Below, piece by piece: positions 18,375 through 26,475 of a stretch of 42,797 nt of DNA (within the stretch, counting starts at the first letter, position 1; the number at the start of each line of letters is the position of its first letter). The stretch is from Spirochaetota bacterium (lineage in GTDB: Bacteria; Spirochaetota; B62-G9; DRHN01). Below the pieces are notes generated by a model, which ran no database searches, was not told the DNA's origin, and worked only from the letters and a program-made list of their open reading frames with translations. A program made the position numbers and the translations under genes. The stretch is taken from assembly GCA_016934265.1 (NCBI GenBank), contig JAFGTF010000030.1, forward strand, positions 1 through 42,797, given 5' to 3'.

Positions 18375-18401
18375 ATGTCGGATATGTCGGAAAAATGTCG
18401 G
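18364..18401 (+). repeat. four ATGTCGG repeats
   Basis: The heptamer ATGTCGG occurs at 18364, 18375, 18384 and 18395 (steps 11, 9, 11). The first overlaps the last codons of the AlbA_2 gene; the others lie in the short gap before the methyltransferase gene. The near-helical spacing suits a protein-binding array. An unstable short repeat at the 3' end of the reading frame is the alternative. Confidence 0.8.
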
Positions 18402-18458
18402 ATATAGGAAAACGGATTGACTCGGACACGAAACACTGACTCCGTGAAGAAATAGTAT

Positions 18459-21400
18459 ATGGACAAACAGCAGGCACAACGAATTATCAAAGATACCTTC
18501 GAACACCCTTTTAATAAAAAAGATTTCATACTGTTTGTTAAAAACCTCCTCAACAGGGTTGACAGCGCCCCATTTACCTATAAGGGAAACTATATTCCCG
18601 ATGCGTATAAACAGTATATAAAAACAATGGAGCGCCTCGGTAAATACAGCGACGGGAAAAGCAGCATCGATATCCTTGTGGTAACCCTTAAAAAAGAGAC
18701 GTCCCTTGAACGCGCCCGAACCAAGCAGCGTAATTTTGTCGCCTGGTACCTGAACGGCAGCCGCGGCGGCATAAAGAAAGACGCCGCGCTGGCTGCATTT
18801 GTGTCTCCGGATAAAGGGGACTGGCGGTTTTCACTGGTCAAGATGGACTATACGTTTGAAAAAACCGAATCCGGCCGAATGAGGGTGAAAGAGGAGTTCA
18901 CCCCTGCCAGGCGCTGGTCGTTTCTTGTGGGTGTTAACGAAAAAAGCCATACCGCCCAGAGCAGGCTTGTCGACATTCTGGCAAATGATGAGAGCGACCC
19001 GAGCCTCGAAGATATCGGAAAGGCCTTTGATATCGAGACCGTCACAAGAGAATTCTTTCTGAAGTACCGTGATCTTTTCCTTCGAACCAAGGAAGAGCTG
19101 GATAGGATTGTTCAGACGGATCCGAAAGTAGAGGCCGACTTCAAGGCCAAAGGTGTGGATACCGTAAACTTTGCCAAAAAGCTTCTTGGGCAGATAATAT
19201 TCCTCTATTTTCTCCAGAAAAAGGGCTGGTTCGGTGTAGGACGTGACGATGACTGGGGCACAGGTTCGAAACAGTTCCTCCGCGAGCTGTTTGAGAAGAA
19301 ACATGGAGACTACAAAAATTTTTTCAACGGCGTACTGGAGCACCTGTTCTATGATGCCCTGCGCGATGACCGAAGCCACAATGATTATTATTTCAGCCAA
19401 TTTAACTGCAAAATACCTTTCTTAAACGGCGGGCTCTTTGACCCAATCGGCAATTACGACTGGGTGCATACCGATATAAACCTGCCGGACACCCTGTTTT
19501 CCAATTCAGTAAAAACAAAGGAAGGCGATAAGGGCGACGGTATCTTGGATATTTTCGACCGGTACAATTTCACCGTCAAGGAAGATGAGCCTCTTGAAAA
19601 GGAAGTAGCGATAGACCCTGAGCTCTTGGGAAAGGCGTACGAAAAATTCAACGCCATCCGCCCGGATAACTATCCTGAATTCAAGAACGCGCTTAAGAGC
19701 GGGAAAAAAGGGGCTGAAAACGAATTCAATAAAAAGTTCGGAGTGTATTACACGCCGCGAGAGATAGTCCATTACATGTGCAGGCAGTGTCTGGTTAATT
19801 ACCTGGCACGCGAGCTGTCAGCGGATGTCGGTAAATCCGATATCGAGATACTGATACAGAGCGGCGAACAGGTCAGCGAAAATGAGGCGCGTGTCCTGCG
19901 CGAAGGAAGGGAGACAAAAACCTATTCCTTCAAACTTCCCGAAAACGTCCGGAAAAACGCAGCGCTCATTGACGATACACTGGCAATGATCACGGTCTGC
20001 GACCCGGCGGTCGGGTCCGGCGCCTTTCCAGTCGGCATGATGAGCGAAATTGTGCGGGCTAGAAACGTTCTTTCCACATTCATGCATGACAATTCACGAA
20101 CGTCGTATGAGTTCAAGCGGCGGTGCATTGAACATTCCCTTTACGGCGTGGACATCGACCCCGGTGCGGTTGAGATCGCCAAGCTTCGTCTCTGGCTTTC
20201 GCTGGTGGTGGATGAGGATGATATAAAAACTATCAAGCCCCTGCCGAACCTGGACTATAAGATCGTACGCGGGGATTCCCTGCGGGGTGTCGAGAATCAC
20301 CTGTTCAACGATCATCTTTTTGCGGAGCTGGAAAAAGTAAAACCCCTCTTCTTCGAGGAAACCAATCCCACAAAAAAGTGTGACTACAAAAACCGGATCC
20401 ATGACCTCATAGGAAGAATCACCAGCGGACATACGGAGTTCGATTTTACGGTCTATTTCTCCGAAATATTTCATGAAACAGGCGGGTTCGATGTAGTAAT
20501 CGCCAATCCCCCGTATGTGCGCCAGGAGGCGATCAGGAGCATCAAGCCTCAATTGAAAGATGCCTTTAAGGATTTCTACTGCGGTACGGCGGATCTCTAC
20601 ACTTATTTCTATAAATGCGGGATTGACATACTGAAGAGGGGAGGCCACCTTTGTTTTATCGCGCCGAACAAGTTCATGCGCGCCGGGTATGGAAAAAACA
20701 CGCGCGACCTTTTGACCACTGCGGTCACCCCGAAACTGGTCATCGATTTCGGGGACCTGCCGGTTTTCGAGGCTACCACGTACCCCTCGATTATCCTTGT
20801 TGAGAAGAAGAAACCGGACCCAGGCGAAGAGGCGGCCGTAGCCGCGTTCACGGACCCCGGGCACCTTGATCGCATCGACGAGGATTTGGAAACTATACGC
20901 TTTCGTATGCCCGTCTCCTCGCTCGACCCCAAAGGCTGGAACCTGGAGCGGCCCGAGGCGCTGGCTCTGATGGAAAAGCTCCGTTCGTCCGGCGTATCGT
21001 TAGGGGAGTATGTAAAGGGGCGGTTTTTCTATGGTATTAAAACAGGGTTTAACGAGGCGTTTGTCATCGATCAGGAGTGCCGTGACCGTTTGATCACAGA
21101 AGACCCGAATTCGGCGGAAATCATCAAGCCGTGGCTCCGCGGCCGGGATATCCGAAAATGGAAAACAGAGTGGGCGGGGCTTTACCTAATAAATATTCCA
21201 AGCAGCGCTAACAAACAATGGTATTGGTCACGTGAAGAAAGCAAGCAAGAAGCGGCACGTATGTTCGAAAAAACCTTTCCCGCTGTTTATCGACACCTGG
21301 TTCCGTGGAAAGAGAAACTGCAAAAGCGGGAAGATCAAGGAAAATTCTGGTGGGAACTTCGTTCATGTGCGTATTATAAAGAATTCGAACGGCCGAAGAT

Positions 21401-21779
21401 CGTTTACGCGGACATTGCACAAAGCCCAAATTTTACTTGGGACGAAAGCAATGCATTCCTTGGTAATACGGCGTATATAATTCCCACCAATGAGATCTGG
21501 CTCACAGGCCTTTTTAATTCAACCGTTTTCTGGTGGTATTTTCAAAACATTAGTTCAATTATTCGCGGAGGGTTCGTCCGATTTTTCGCACAATACATGG
21601 AAACAATCCCTATTCCCTCTTTACCGAACGAACAAAAAACCGCCCTTACCGAACTCACCCGCTCAATACACAGTAACCCCGATAGCCCCGGCGTACTCCG
21701 TCTGGAAAAGGAGATAAATGGTCTCGTATATACACTCTACGGCCTTACCGCCGAGGAAATCGAGATAGTGGAAAGGTAA
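18459..21779 (+). CDS. Eco57I-type N6-adenine DNA methyltransferase (large R-M-like protein)
   Basis: A 1106-aa protein. N-terminal domain (1-about 400) is of the type found ahead of large stand-alone Eco57I-like methylases. Methyltransferase motif I is CDPAVGSGAF (near 514-523), followed by the target-adenine motif IV ANPPYVRQ (near 682-689). The roughly 160-residue spacing between the two is typical of Eco57I-like enzymes. The C-terminal region (about 850-1106) looks like a TaqI-type target-recognition domain (GVSLGEYVKGRFFYGIKTG, RGGFVRFF, IPIPSLPNEQ). I could not identify a complete PD-(D/E)XK nuclease triad. It therefore probably methylates host DNA and supplies sequence recognition, while the PLD-helicase may be the cutter. 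A weak GAAGAAA precedes the ATG. Confidence 0.88.
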   Translation: MDKQQAQRIIKDTFEHPFNKKDFILFVKNLLNRVDSAPFTYKGNYIPDAYKQYIKTMERLGKYSDGKSSIDILVVTLKKETSLERARTKQRNFVAWYLNGSRGGIKKDAALAAFVSPDKGDWRFSLVKMDYTFEKTESGRMRVKEEFTPARRWSFLVGVNEKSHTAQSRLVDILANDESDPSLEDIGKAFDIETVTREFFLKYRDLFLRTKEELDRIVQTDPKVEADFKAKGVDTVNFAKKLLGQIIFLYFLQKKGWFGVGRDDDWGTGSKQFLRELFEKKHGDYKNFFNGVLEHLFYDALRDDRSHNDYYFSQFNCKIPFLNGGLFDPIGNYDWVHTDINLPDTLFSNSVKTKEGDKGDGILDIFDRYNFTVKEDEPLEKEVAIDPELLGKAYEKFNAIRPDNYPEFKNALKSGKKGAENEFNKKFGVYYTPREIVHYMCRQCLVNYLARELSADVGKSDIEILIQSGEQVSENEARVLREGRETKTYSFKLPENVRKNAALIDDTLAMITVCDPAVGSGAFPVGMMSEIVRARNVLSTFMHDNSRTSYEFKRRCIEHSLYGVDIDPGAVEIAKLRLWLSLVVDEDDIKTIKPLPNLDYKIVRGDSLRGVENHLFNDHLFAELEKVKPLFFEETNPTKKCDYKNRIHDLIGRITSGHTEFDFTVYFSEIFHETGGFDVVIANPPYVRQEAIRSIKPQLKDAFKDFYCGTADLYTYFYKCGIDILKRGGHLCFIAPNKFMRAGYGKNTRDLLTTAVTPKLVIDFGDLPVFEATTYPSIILVEKKKPDPGEEAAVAAFTDPGHLDRIDEDLETIRFRMPVSSLDPKGWNLERPEALALMEKLRSSGVSLGEYVKGRFFYGIKTGFNEAFVIDQECRDRLITEDPNSAEIIKPWLRGRDIRKWKTEWAGLYLINIPSSANKQWYWSREESKQEAARMFEKTFPAVYRHLVPWKEKLQKREDQGKFWWELRSCAYYKEFERPKIVYADIAQSPNFTWDESNAFLGNTAYIIPTNEIWLTGLFNSTVFWWYFQNISSIIRGGFVRFFAQYMETIPIPSLPNEQKTALTELTRSIHSNPDSPGVLRLEKEINGLVYTLYGLTAEEIEIVER

Positions 21780-21895
21780 TTGGTAAAGAGGCAAGACGAT
21801 AAGCCTAGATCCAGGGGGATTATACGCTCACGTATTATTAAAAATATTTAGAAAGAAATAAAAAACCTTCGCGCCTCATACCGCCCGCCTTTCCA

Positions 21896-21914
21896 CGTAA
21901 TTCCTTGCATAACG
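21896..21914. repeat. palindromic repeat, copy 1
   Basis: CGTAATTCCTTG followed by CATAACG: a degenerate copy of the palindrome with consensus CGTWATTCC-nn-GGAATWACG. Its first 12 bases are identical to copy 3. Confidence 0.65.
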
Positions 21915-21937
21915 CCTCAATCCTACTGCTTTCAGGG

Positions 21938-21982
21938 TTATCCTTCTCTTAACCCAGTCAGCGTATATCCCCGGGAATTACG
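21938..21982 (-). pseudogene. remnant 3' end of a second MalG-type permease
   Basis: Read on the minus strand, this stretch encodes RNSRGYTLTGLREG followed by a stop. The intact permease 130 bases away ends FIQGITLTGLREG plus stop. The two DNA stretches differ mostly by synonymous changes (CTG/TTG, ACT/ACC, TTA/CTA, AGA/CGT, GAA/GAG, GGA/GGG, TAA/TAG). This points to descent from a real coding end rather than a recent copy or chance. Upstream in this frame the similarity stops, and a stop codon interrupts it at 22043-22045. It is a decayed fragment, not expressed as a protein. Confidence 0.6.
21962..21982. repeat. palindromic repeat, copy 2
   Basis: CGTATATCC-CCG-GGAATTACG: an imperfect 21-base palindrome of the same consensus as its two neighbours. 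It overlaps the fossil permease end. Confidence 0.6.
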
Positions 21983-22047
21983 CGGCGCTCTTTCCATCAA
22001 CATACATCCGAGTAAATAAAAAACCGAAAAACTCAGACCGCCTCTAT

Positions 22048-22067
22048 TCGTAATTCCTTGGAATAAC
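22048..22067. repeat. palindromic repeat, copy 3 (best)
   Basis: CGTAATTCC-TT-GGAATAACG: 9-base arms with one mismatch. It shares CGTAATTCCTTG with copy 1. A related half sequence (CGTTATTCCTTG at 22137-22148) is present inside the 3' end of the intact permease gene. Confidence 0.7.
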
Positions 22068-22112
22068 GATACTGACTGCCGTATTCAGGATGTCGGAAAC
22101 AATAGAATGTTT

Positions 22113-22952
22113 CTACCCCTCACGTAGCCCGGTCAACGTTATTCCTTGTATAAACTGCCTCTGCATGACGAGGAACAACGCGAGTATCGGTACCGTCGCG
22201 ATCGTGGTACCTGCCATGAGCTGACCCCAGTTGAGGCCTCCCTCCTCCTTGAACATGGCGAGCCCGTATTGTAGGGTCCTGATCTCGATACGGTTCGTCA
22301 CAATCAGCGGCCAGAGGTAATTGTTCCAGCTCCACATGAATGTGAATATGGCGAGCGTGGCGAGGATCGGCCTGGAGAGAGGGAGCATGATTTTAAAGAG
22401 AAACCGCAGATGGCCGCAGCCGTCGAGAATAGCCGCTTCTTCGAGCTCCTTCGGTATGGTGAGAAAGAACTGCCGCAAAAGGAAGGTCCCGAACGCGCCG
22501 GAAATAAAGGGCACTATCATCGCCGCGTAGGTATCTATCAACCTGAAAAAGTTCAGTATGATATACACGGGTATCATGATGACGTGCTGTGGGATCATCA
22601 TCGTGCCGAGCAGGATATAGAAGAGGCCGTCCCTGAAAGGAAATCGCAGCCGTGCAAAGGCGTAGGCCGAGAGCGAGCACGTGAAGAGCTGGCTCACGGT
22701 AATAGCGGCCGAGACGATTACGCTGTTGATGAAGAACCGTACGATCGGAATGGACCTCACCACGTTTGCGTAGTTGACGAGCGTTATGTTCTTCGGAATG
22801 AGACTGAAGGGGCTCGAAAGCACTTCACGCATATCCTTGAGGGAGGTGGAAATCCCCCATAAAAAGGGAAACAGCATGATAATTGCACCCGCGATCAGGA
22901 CCAGGTGGAGGACAGAGTGCCTGACGACTGTTCGGACGCCGGATTTTTTCAA
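22113..22952 (-). CDS. sugar ABC transporter permease, MalG/UgpE type
   Basis: A 279-aa inner-membrane permease of the CUT1 carbohydrate family. About six hydrophobic helices are visible. The ATPase-coupling EAA loop is EEAAILDGCGHLRFLFKIMLPLSRP-like (about residues 170-193), followed by WNNYLWPLIV and the family C-terminus FIQGITLTGLREG. It starts with ATG 22952, overlapping the upstream permease stop by 4 bases. It is the last gene of the binding protein / Omp85 / permease / permease operon. The operon lacks an ATPase, so a shared MsmX/UgpC-like ATPase elsewhere is expected. Fossil copies of its 3' end lie just downstream. Confidence 0.95.
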   Translation of the reverse strand: MKKSGVRTVVRHSVLHLVLIAGAIIMLFPFLWGISTSLKDMREVLSSPFSLIPKNITLVNYANVVRSIPIVRFFINSVIVSAAITVSQLFTCSLSAYAFARLRFPFRDGLFYILLGTMMIPQHVIMIPVYIILNFFRLIDTYAAMIVPFISGAFGTFLLRQFFLTIPKELEEAAILDGCGHLRFLFKIMLPLSRPILATLAIFTFMWSWNNYLWPLIVTNRIEIRTLQYGLAMFKEEGGLNWGQLMAGTTIATVPILALFLVMQRQFIQGITLTGLREG

Positions 22953-23896
22953 TAGTGTACCCTCTTTCCGAGAAGCTTGACCTGGAAAAAGGTCAAAGCC
23001 AGAACTATTGCGAAGAGTATGAACGCGGCGGAAGACGCGTATCCCACCTCGAGGAACTTGAATGCCTTCTGGTATATGAAGTACACCAGCACAAGGGAGG
23101 AGTTTAAAGGTCCTCCCTGCGTCGTGACGGCGACCTGCTCGAACACCTGGAACGAAACTATTACGGACATGATGAGCACGAAATACGTGGTCGGGCTCAA
23201 GATGGGCAGCGTGATGGCGAAGAACGATTTGACTTTTCCCGCTCCGTCGATTTCGGCCGCCTCATACAGTGATCTCGGAATATTTTGAAGGCCGGCCAGG
23301 AATATGATCATATAGTACCCGGTGTTCTTCCATATCGTCATGATGCTTATCGCAACGAGCGTCACGCTCGGTCCGCCGAGCCACTTCGGTATCGTTACGC
23401 CGATCGACCTGAAAATCACGGTGAGAATACCCCTCGGCTCGTTCAGCCAGGACAGCGGTTTCAGGCCGATGAGGCCGATGAGGTAGTTGAGGATCCCGTT
23501 CTGGGACTGGAATATCCACTGCCAGATGAAGGCACTGGCTATCACGGATGTCATAACGGGCATGAAGTATATGGTCCTGTATATCTGGATGCCCCGTATC
23601 TTGGAATTCAAGAGCATCGCGAGGAAAAGCGATATGAGTATGCCGACCGGAACGGTGATGAATGAGTAGTAAAAGGTATTTGTAACCGCCTTCCAGAACT
23701 CTTCCGAAGCGAAGAGCTTCTTGTATTGGGAAATACCGACGAACTTCATACTTCCTAGCAGGTTCCACTTGTTGAAGCTCAAAAAAAACGCGAAGAAGAT
23801 GGGGATGATGATGAATATGAAGAGTACCAGGTAGGTGGGGAGAATCAATAGCACGGCGCTTTTTATATCACTTCCCCGGTATTTCGAAGCTGACAT
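22949..23896 (-). CDS. sugar ABC transporter permease, MalF/UgpA type
   Basis: A 315-aa CUT1 permease, partner of the downstream MalG-type subunit. It begins with a hydrophobic helix (LLILPTYLVLFIFIIIPIFF), then the periplasmic FVGISQYKKLF segment and the permease core with YRTIYFMPVM. The EAA loop is YEAAEIDGAGKVKSFFAITLPIL. ATG 23896 overlaps the stop of the Omp85-like gene by one base (TGATG). A longer open frame reaching 24076 is rejected, because the added residues lie inside that gene and are Arg-rich noise. Translational coupling on both sides indicates balanced expression with the rest of the operon. Confidence 0.95.
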   Translation of the reverse strand: MSASKYRGSDIKSAVLLILPTYLVLFIFIIIPIFFAFFLSFNKWNLLGSMKFVGISQYKKLFASEEFWKAVTNTFYYSFITVPVGILISLFLAMLLNSKIRGIQIYRTIYFMPVMTSVIASAFIWQWIFQSQNGILNYLIGLIGLKPLSWLNEPRGILTVIFRSIGVTIPKWLGGPSVTLVAISIMTIWKNTGYYMIIFLAGLQNIPRSLYEAAEIDGAGKVKSFFAITLPILSPTTYFVLIMSVIVSFQVFEQVAVTTQGGPLNSSLVLVYFIYQKAFKFLEVGYASSAAFILFAIVLALTFFQVKLLGKRVHY

Positions 23897-25074
23897 CACA
23901 ATCTCTTCTGAAAATTCAGCATGAAGCCTCTGCCGAAAGCGATTTCGAAGACGAGCGGATCGTTGAAACGGGTAAACCAGTGGACGCCTATGCCGCCTCC
24001 CAGAAGCAGCTCGACATCCGAATAGCCGATTACGTTGAAATCGACGAAAGGTACGATCACCACCGATTCCTCCCACGGAAGCGGTACATGCAGTTCGTTC
24101 GTGAAAGATAACTTTTTGTCACCGTAATGGTCGTCGAAGCGCGTACCCCGCACATCCGACTGGAGAATAAGATTATGAGGCACCGTGCCGCCCTGAAGCG
24201 CGGCTTCGAGCTTCAGCTGATACACGATCTTCAATAACAGGTCCCTGTAGTAGCGGAATTTCGCCTCTACTCCGTAGAAAGAGTCCGTCTCGGGGACGCG
24301 GCCCGAGCCGCCTTCGAAGTTGTTCGAGTAATAGGGAGAGAGTCTGAAGAAGCACCAAGACCTGGAATCTGTGTTTTTTCGTTCCGTCGAGCCGAGTTCA
24401 ATAAACGGATATAACCCGAACGAGTTGTAAAGGGCATTGTTGACAAGAATGTCTGCGCCCAGATAGAACAGAGGATTTATCGCGTACCCGAGTCCGGGCC
24501 TGAAACGAACGGAATCCTCACCTGTTTTGGACCTATGCGCATACGTAAGGTCGAGGGCATAGCGCAGCTTTTTAACATCGCCTTGAACGGAAAATCCTAA
24601 TCCCTGGTCTTCGTAGAAGGGGAGCTCGACGTAAAGAGACGTCCTGTTGCCGAACAGATTTTTGTATGCGACGTAAAGAGAGTTACGGAAATAAAAGTCG
24701 CCGGCTTCGATACCCGAGTGACCGCCGAGACCGAAGAAGAGATAGTTTTTTTCCTTTACCGAAACGGTGAGAAGGAGATTGTCATTTTCGTCAAATTGGT
24801 CATCGAAGAAGATCTCGGTAAAGAGACCGGTTTGCTCGAGGTTCTCACGGCTTATGTTGATCTCGTCCATGAGCGTGTCGAAGTCGTAGGTCTTGCCTTC
24901 TGCAAGGGTTACACAAGAAAGTATGTAGTCGGTAGCGGTTACGCTGTTCCCCTCTATCCCAATCCGTTCGAGCGTGATGACTTCCTCGTCGTCGCCGGGA
25001 GCCGATACGGGATACAGCAGGAAAACGGCCGCCGCCGTAAGCAGGAGAACAAACAGCCTCTTTTTCGCTCTCAT
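23896..25074 (-). CDS. Omp85/BamA-like outer-membrane barrel with one POTRA domain
   Basis: A 392-aa exported protein. It has a signal peptide (1-26), a single POTRA-like domain (about 32-110: IGIEGNSVTATDYILSCV, then ISRENLEQTGLFTEI and LLLTVSVKEK) and a beta-barrel region of alternating polar/aromatic strands to the end. The pattern matches short Omp85-superfamily proteins. The last residues (FMLNFQKRL) lack the usual terminal aromatic residue. It starts ATG 25074, overlapping the binding-protein stop by 4 bases, and its stop overlaps the MalF start. It therefore sits inside a sugar ABC transporter operon and probably acts as the matching outer-membrane pore or an assembly factor. That role is inferred. 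The in-frame extension to 25845 lies inside the binding-protein gene and is not coding. Confidence 0.82.
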   Translation of the reverse strand: MRAKKRLFVLLLTAAAVFLLYPVSAPGDDEEVITLERIGIEGNSVTATDYILSCVTLAEGKTYDFDTLMDEINISRENLEQTGLFTEIFFDDQFDENDNLLLTVSVKEKNYLFFGLGGHSGIEAGDFYFRNSLYVAYKNLFGNRTSLYVELPFYEDQGLGFSVQGDVKKLRYALDLTYAHRSKTGEDSVRFRPGLGYAINPLFYLGADILVNNALYNSFGLYPFIELGSTERKNTDSRSWCFFRLSPYYSNNFEGGSGRVPETDSFYGVEAKFRYYRDLLLKIVYQLKLEAALQGGTVPHNLILQSDVRGTRFDDHYGDKKLSFTNELHVPLPWEESVVIVPFVDFNVIGYSDVELLLGGGIGVHWFTRFNDPLVFEIAFGRGFMLNFQKRL

Positions 25075-26354
25075 TTCCGGTTCCCGTCTGATAGGAGCTC
25101 GTTCACTCTGCGAGCCGCAGTATCGAGCACGCTTTTCGGCTCTTCTCTGTTGATCATAATCTCCTCTATTGCGAAACGAACGATATCGTCGATCTGCGGA
25201 AGGTACGGGGTAAAATCCGGCGGCCGTGAATAGGGAAGCTGGTCGATCGGGACCTTGTAGTTCGGATTTTCGCGATGAAAGCTCTTGAGTTCTATGCTTT
25301 CGATCGCCGATCTTCTCAGAGGAAGGTACCCCGTCTCCTTGTGCCAGCGTATGCAGTTTTCCCGGTTTGTCAGCCACTGTATGAAATCCAGCGCGGCGCG
25401 GCGACGGTACTGCTGTTTTGCAAATATCACTATGCCCGCGCCGCCGAGCAGGACCGACTTGTTCTCTATGTACGGCAGGGGCGCGATACCGAGCTCCCAC
25501 GGCAGGTTCTCCTCCGCATACTTTATTCCCGCGCATGTGATCGGACCCATCGCTATCTTTCCGCTTAAGAAGGCGTTCGCCCCTTCGAAGAGGGTCCAGT
25601 TGGAGGGCATCATGCGGTATTCGTATACCATGTCCTGAAGAAGACGCATGACCTTGATTCCAGCATCGCTGTTGAATAATGCCTCGGTCCGATCCTCGTT
25701 GAGAAACTCGCCGCCCACCTGTCTGATGAGAGGGGTGAATCCGAACACTCCCTCGAGGGATATTAAAACACCCCACTGGTCTATCTCCCCGTCGCCGTTG
25801 AAGTCCCGCGTGAGCTCCATACCGTAGTCTATCACATCGTCCCATGTCCTGGGGGGCTTCCCGTAATCAAGGCCGACCCGTTCGAACGCCTGCTTGTTGA
25901 AGTAGAGGACCTGAACGCTCTGGTTGAAGGGTATCGCATAGATGTCCCTCCCCCTCGTCACCCCGTTCCAGAACTGGCCGAGAATATCCTCTCTGTCTTC
26001 GGAGGATACGAGATCGTTAATCGGTTCTATCCTGCCGTCGTCGATGAAAACGTCCAGATACTCGATAGCCACCTGTGATATATCGGGATGGTCTCCCGTT
26101 TTGACCGCATTGACGAGTTTCGTCTTGGTTTCGTTGTATAGACCCTGGAAGATGAGGTCGACATAAACGCTGTCATGGGTGCTGTTGTACTCGTCAACGA
26201 GGTCTTCGAGCGTGCCTCCCTGATAGATACTCATACTGTGCCAGAACGTGAGCTGGGTCTTTTTACCGCCGACGCCCCGCATGGCGAACAGGGAAGAGGA
26301 AACAAAAAGCACAATGAGGAAAACGACGGATGGAACGATTCCGGATTTTTTCAT
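25071..26354 (-). CDS. ABC transporter sugar-binding protein (family 1)
   Basis: A periplasmic substrate-binding protein of the UgpB/MalE-like family, 427 aa from ATG 26354 (GTG 26363 gives three more residues). The ATG has AAGGTG seven bases upstream. Seen: signal peptide ending SSLFA; then LTFWHSMS, typical of the first strand; the YAIPFNQSVQVLYFNKQAFERVGLD segment, the classic cluster in which the hinge region names a 'real' partner residue; FLSGKIAMGPITCAG; and PLPYIENKSVLLGGAGIVIF. The ligand cannot be read from the sequence. It is first in the operon and followed by an overlapping Omp85-like gene. Confidence 0.95.
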   Translation of the reverse strand: MKKSGIVPSVVFLIVLFVSSSLFAMRGVGGKKTQLTFWHSMSIYQGGTLEDLVDEYNSTHDSVYVDLIFQGLYNETKTKLVNAVKTGDHPDISQVAIEYLDVFIDDGRIEPINDLVSSEDREDILGQFWNGVTRGRDIYAIPFNQSVQVLYFNKQAFERVGLDYGKPPRTWDDVIDYGMELTRDFNGDGEIDQWGVLISLEGVFGFTPLIRQVGGEFLNEDRTEALFNSDAGIKVMRLLQDMVYEYRMMPSNWTLFEGANAFLSGKIAMGPITCAGIKYAEENLPWELGIAPLPYIENKSVLLGGAGIVIFAKQQYRRRAALDFIQWLTNRENCIRWHKETGYLPLRRSAIESIELKSFHRENPNYKVPIDQLPYSRPPDFTPYLPQIDDIVRFAIEEIMINREEPKSVLDTAARRVNELLSDGNRK

Positions 26355-26388
26355 AACGGGCACCTTAAATACTATCAGTCGATAAGAT

Positions 26389-26416
26389 AACGTGCACGGA
26401 TATTATTGAACGTGCA
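26389..26416. repeat. direct repeats upstream of the ABC operon
   Basis: AACGTGCA occurs at 26389-26396 and 26409-26416, 20 bases apart (about two helical turns), 35-62 bases upstream of the binding-protein start. The position suits a regulator of the sugar operon. Confidence 0.45.
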
Positions 26417-26475
26417 GGATGACGTATCCGCATCCCGCCGGTTCTCCGGGGTATGTGTGAAAGAGGTACAATTCA

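Larger units (their letters stand above)
21780..22112. other. intergenic region with repeats and gene debris at the island edge
   Basis: This 333-base gap between the convergent methyltransferase and permease genes holds no intact gene. It contains three related palindromes (at 21896, 21962 and 22048), a fossil permease 3' end (21938-21982), and two copies of AAATAAAAAACC (21855-21866 and 22014-22025) at matching places downstream of the palindromes. The order suggests a diverged tandem duplication of about 150-175 bases, including the 3' end of the neighbouring permease gene. Confidence 0.7.

Noticed and set aside
13782..21779. Naming the module BREX or DISARM
   Set aside because: The signature genes of those systems (pglZ/brxC; drmA/drmB) are absent from the window. 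Only individual domains are shared.
13551..22112. Prophage or integrative element with integrase
   Set aside because: No integrase, transposase, phage structural gene or tRNA target was found within or beside the module. Horizontal origin rests on composition, orientation and edge repeats only.
23897..24076. N-terminal extension of the MalF-type permease
   Set aside because: The extra 60 codons lie inside the Omp85-like gene and read as Arg-rich noise. ATG 23896 gives the normal family start and a coupled overlap.
25075..25845. N-terminal extension of the Omp85-like gene
   Set aside because: It lies wholly within the binding-protein gene in another frame. The signal peptide starts at 25074.
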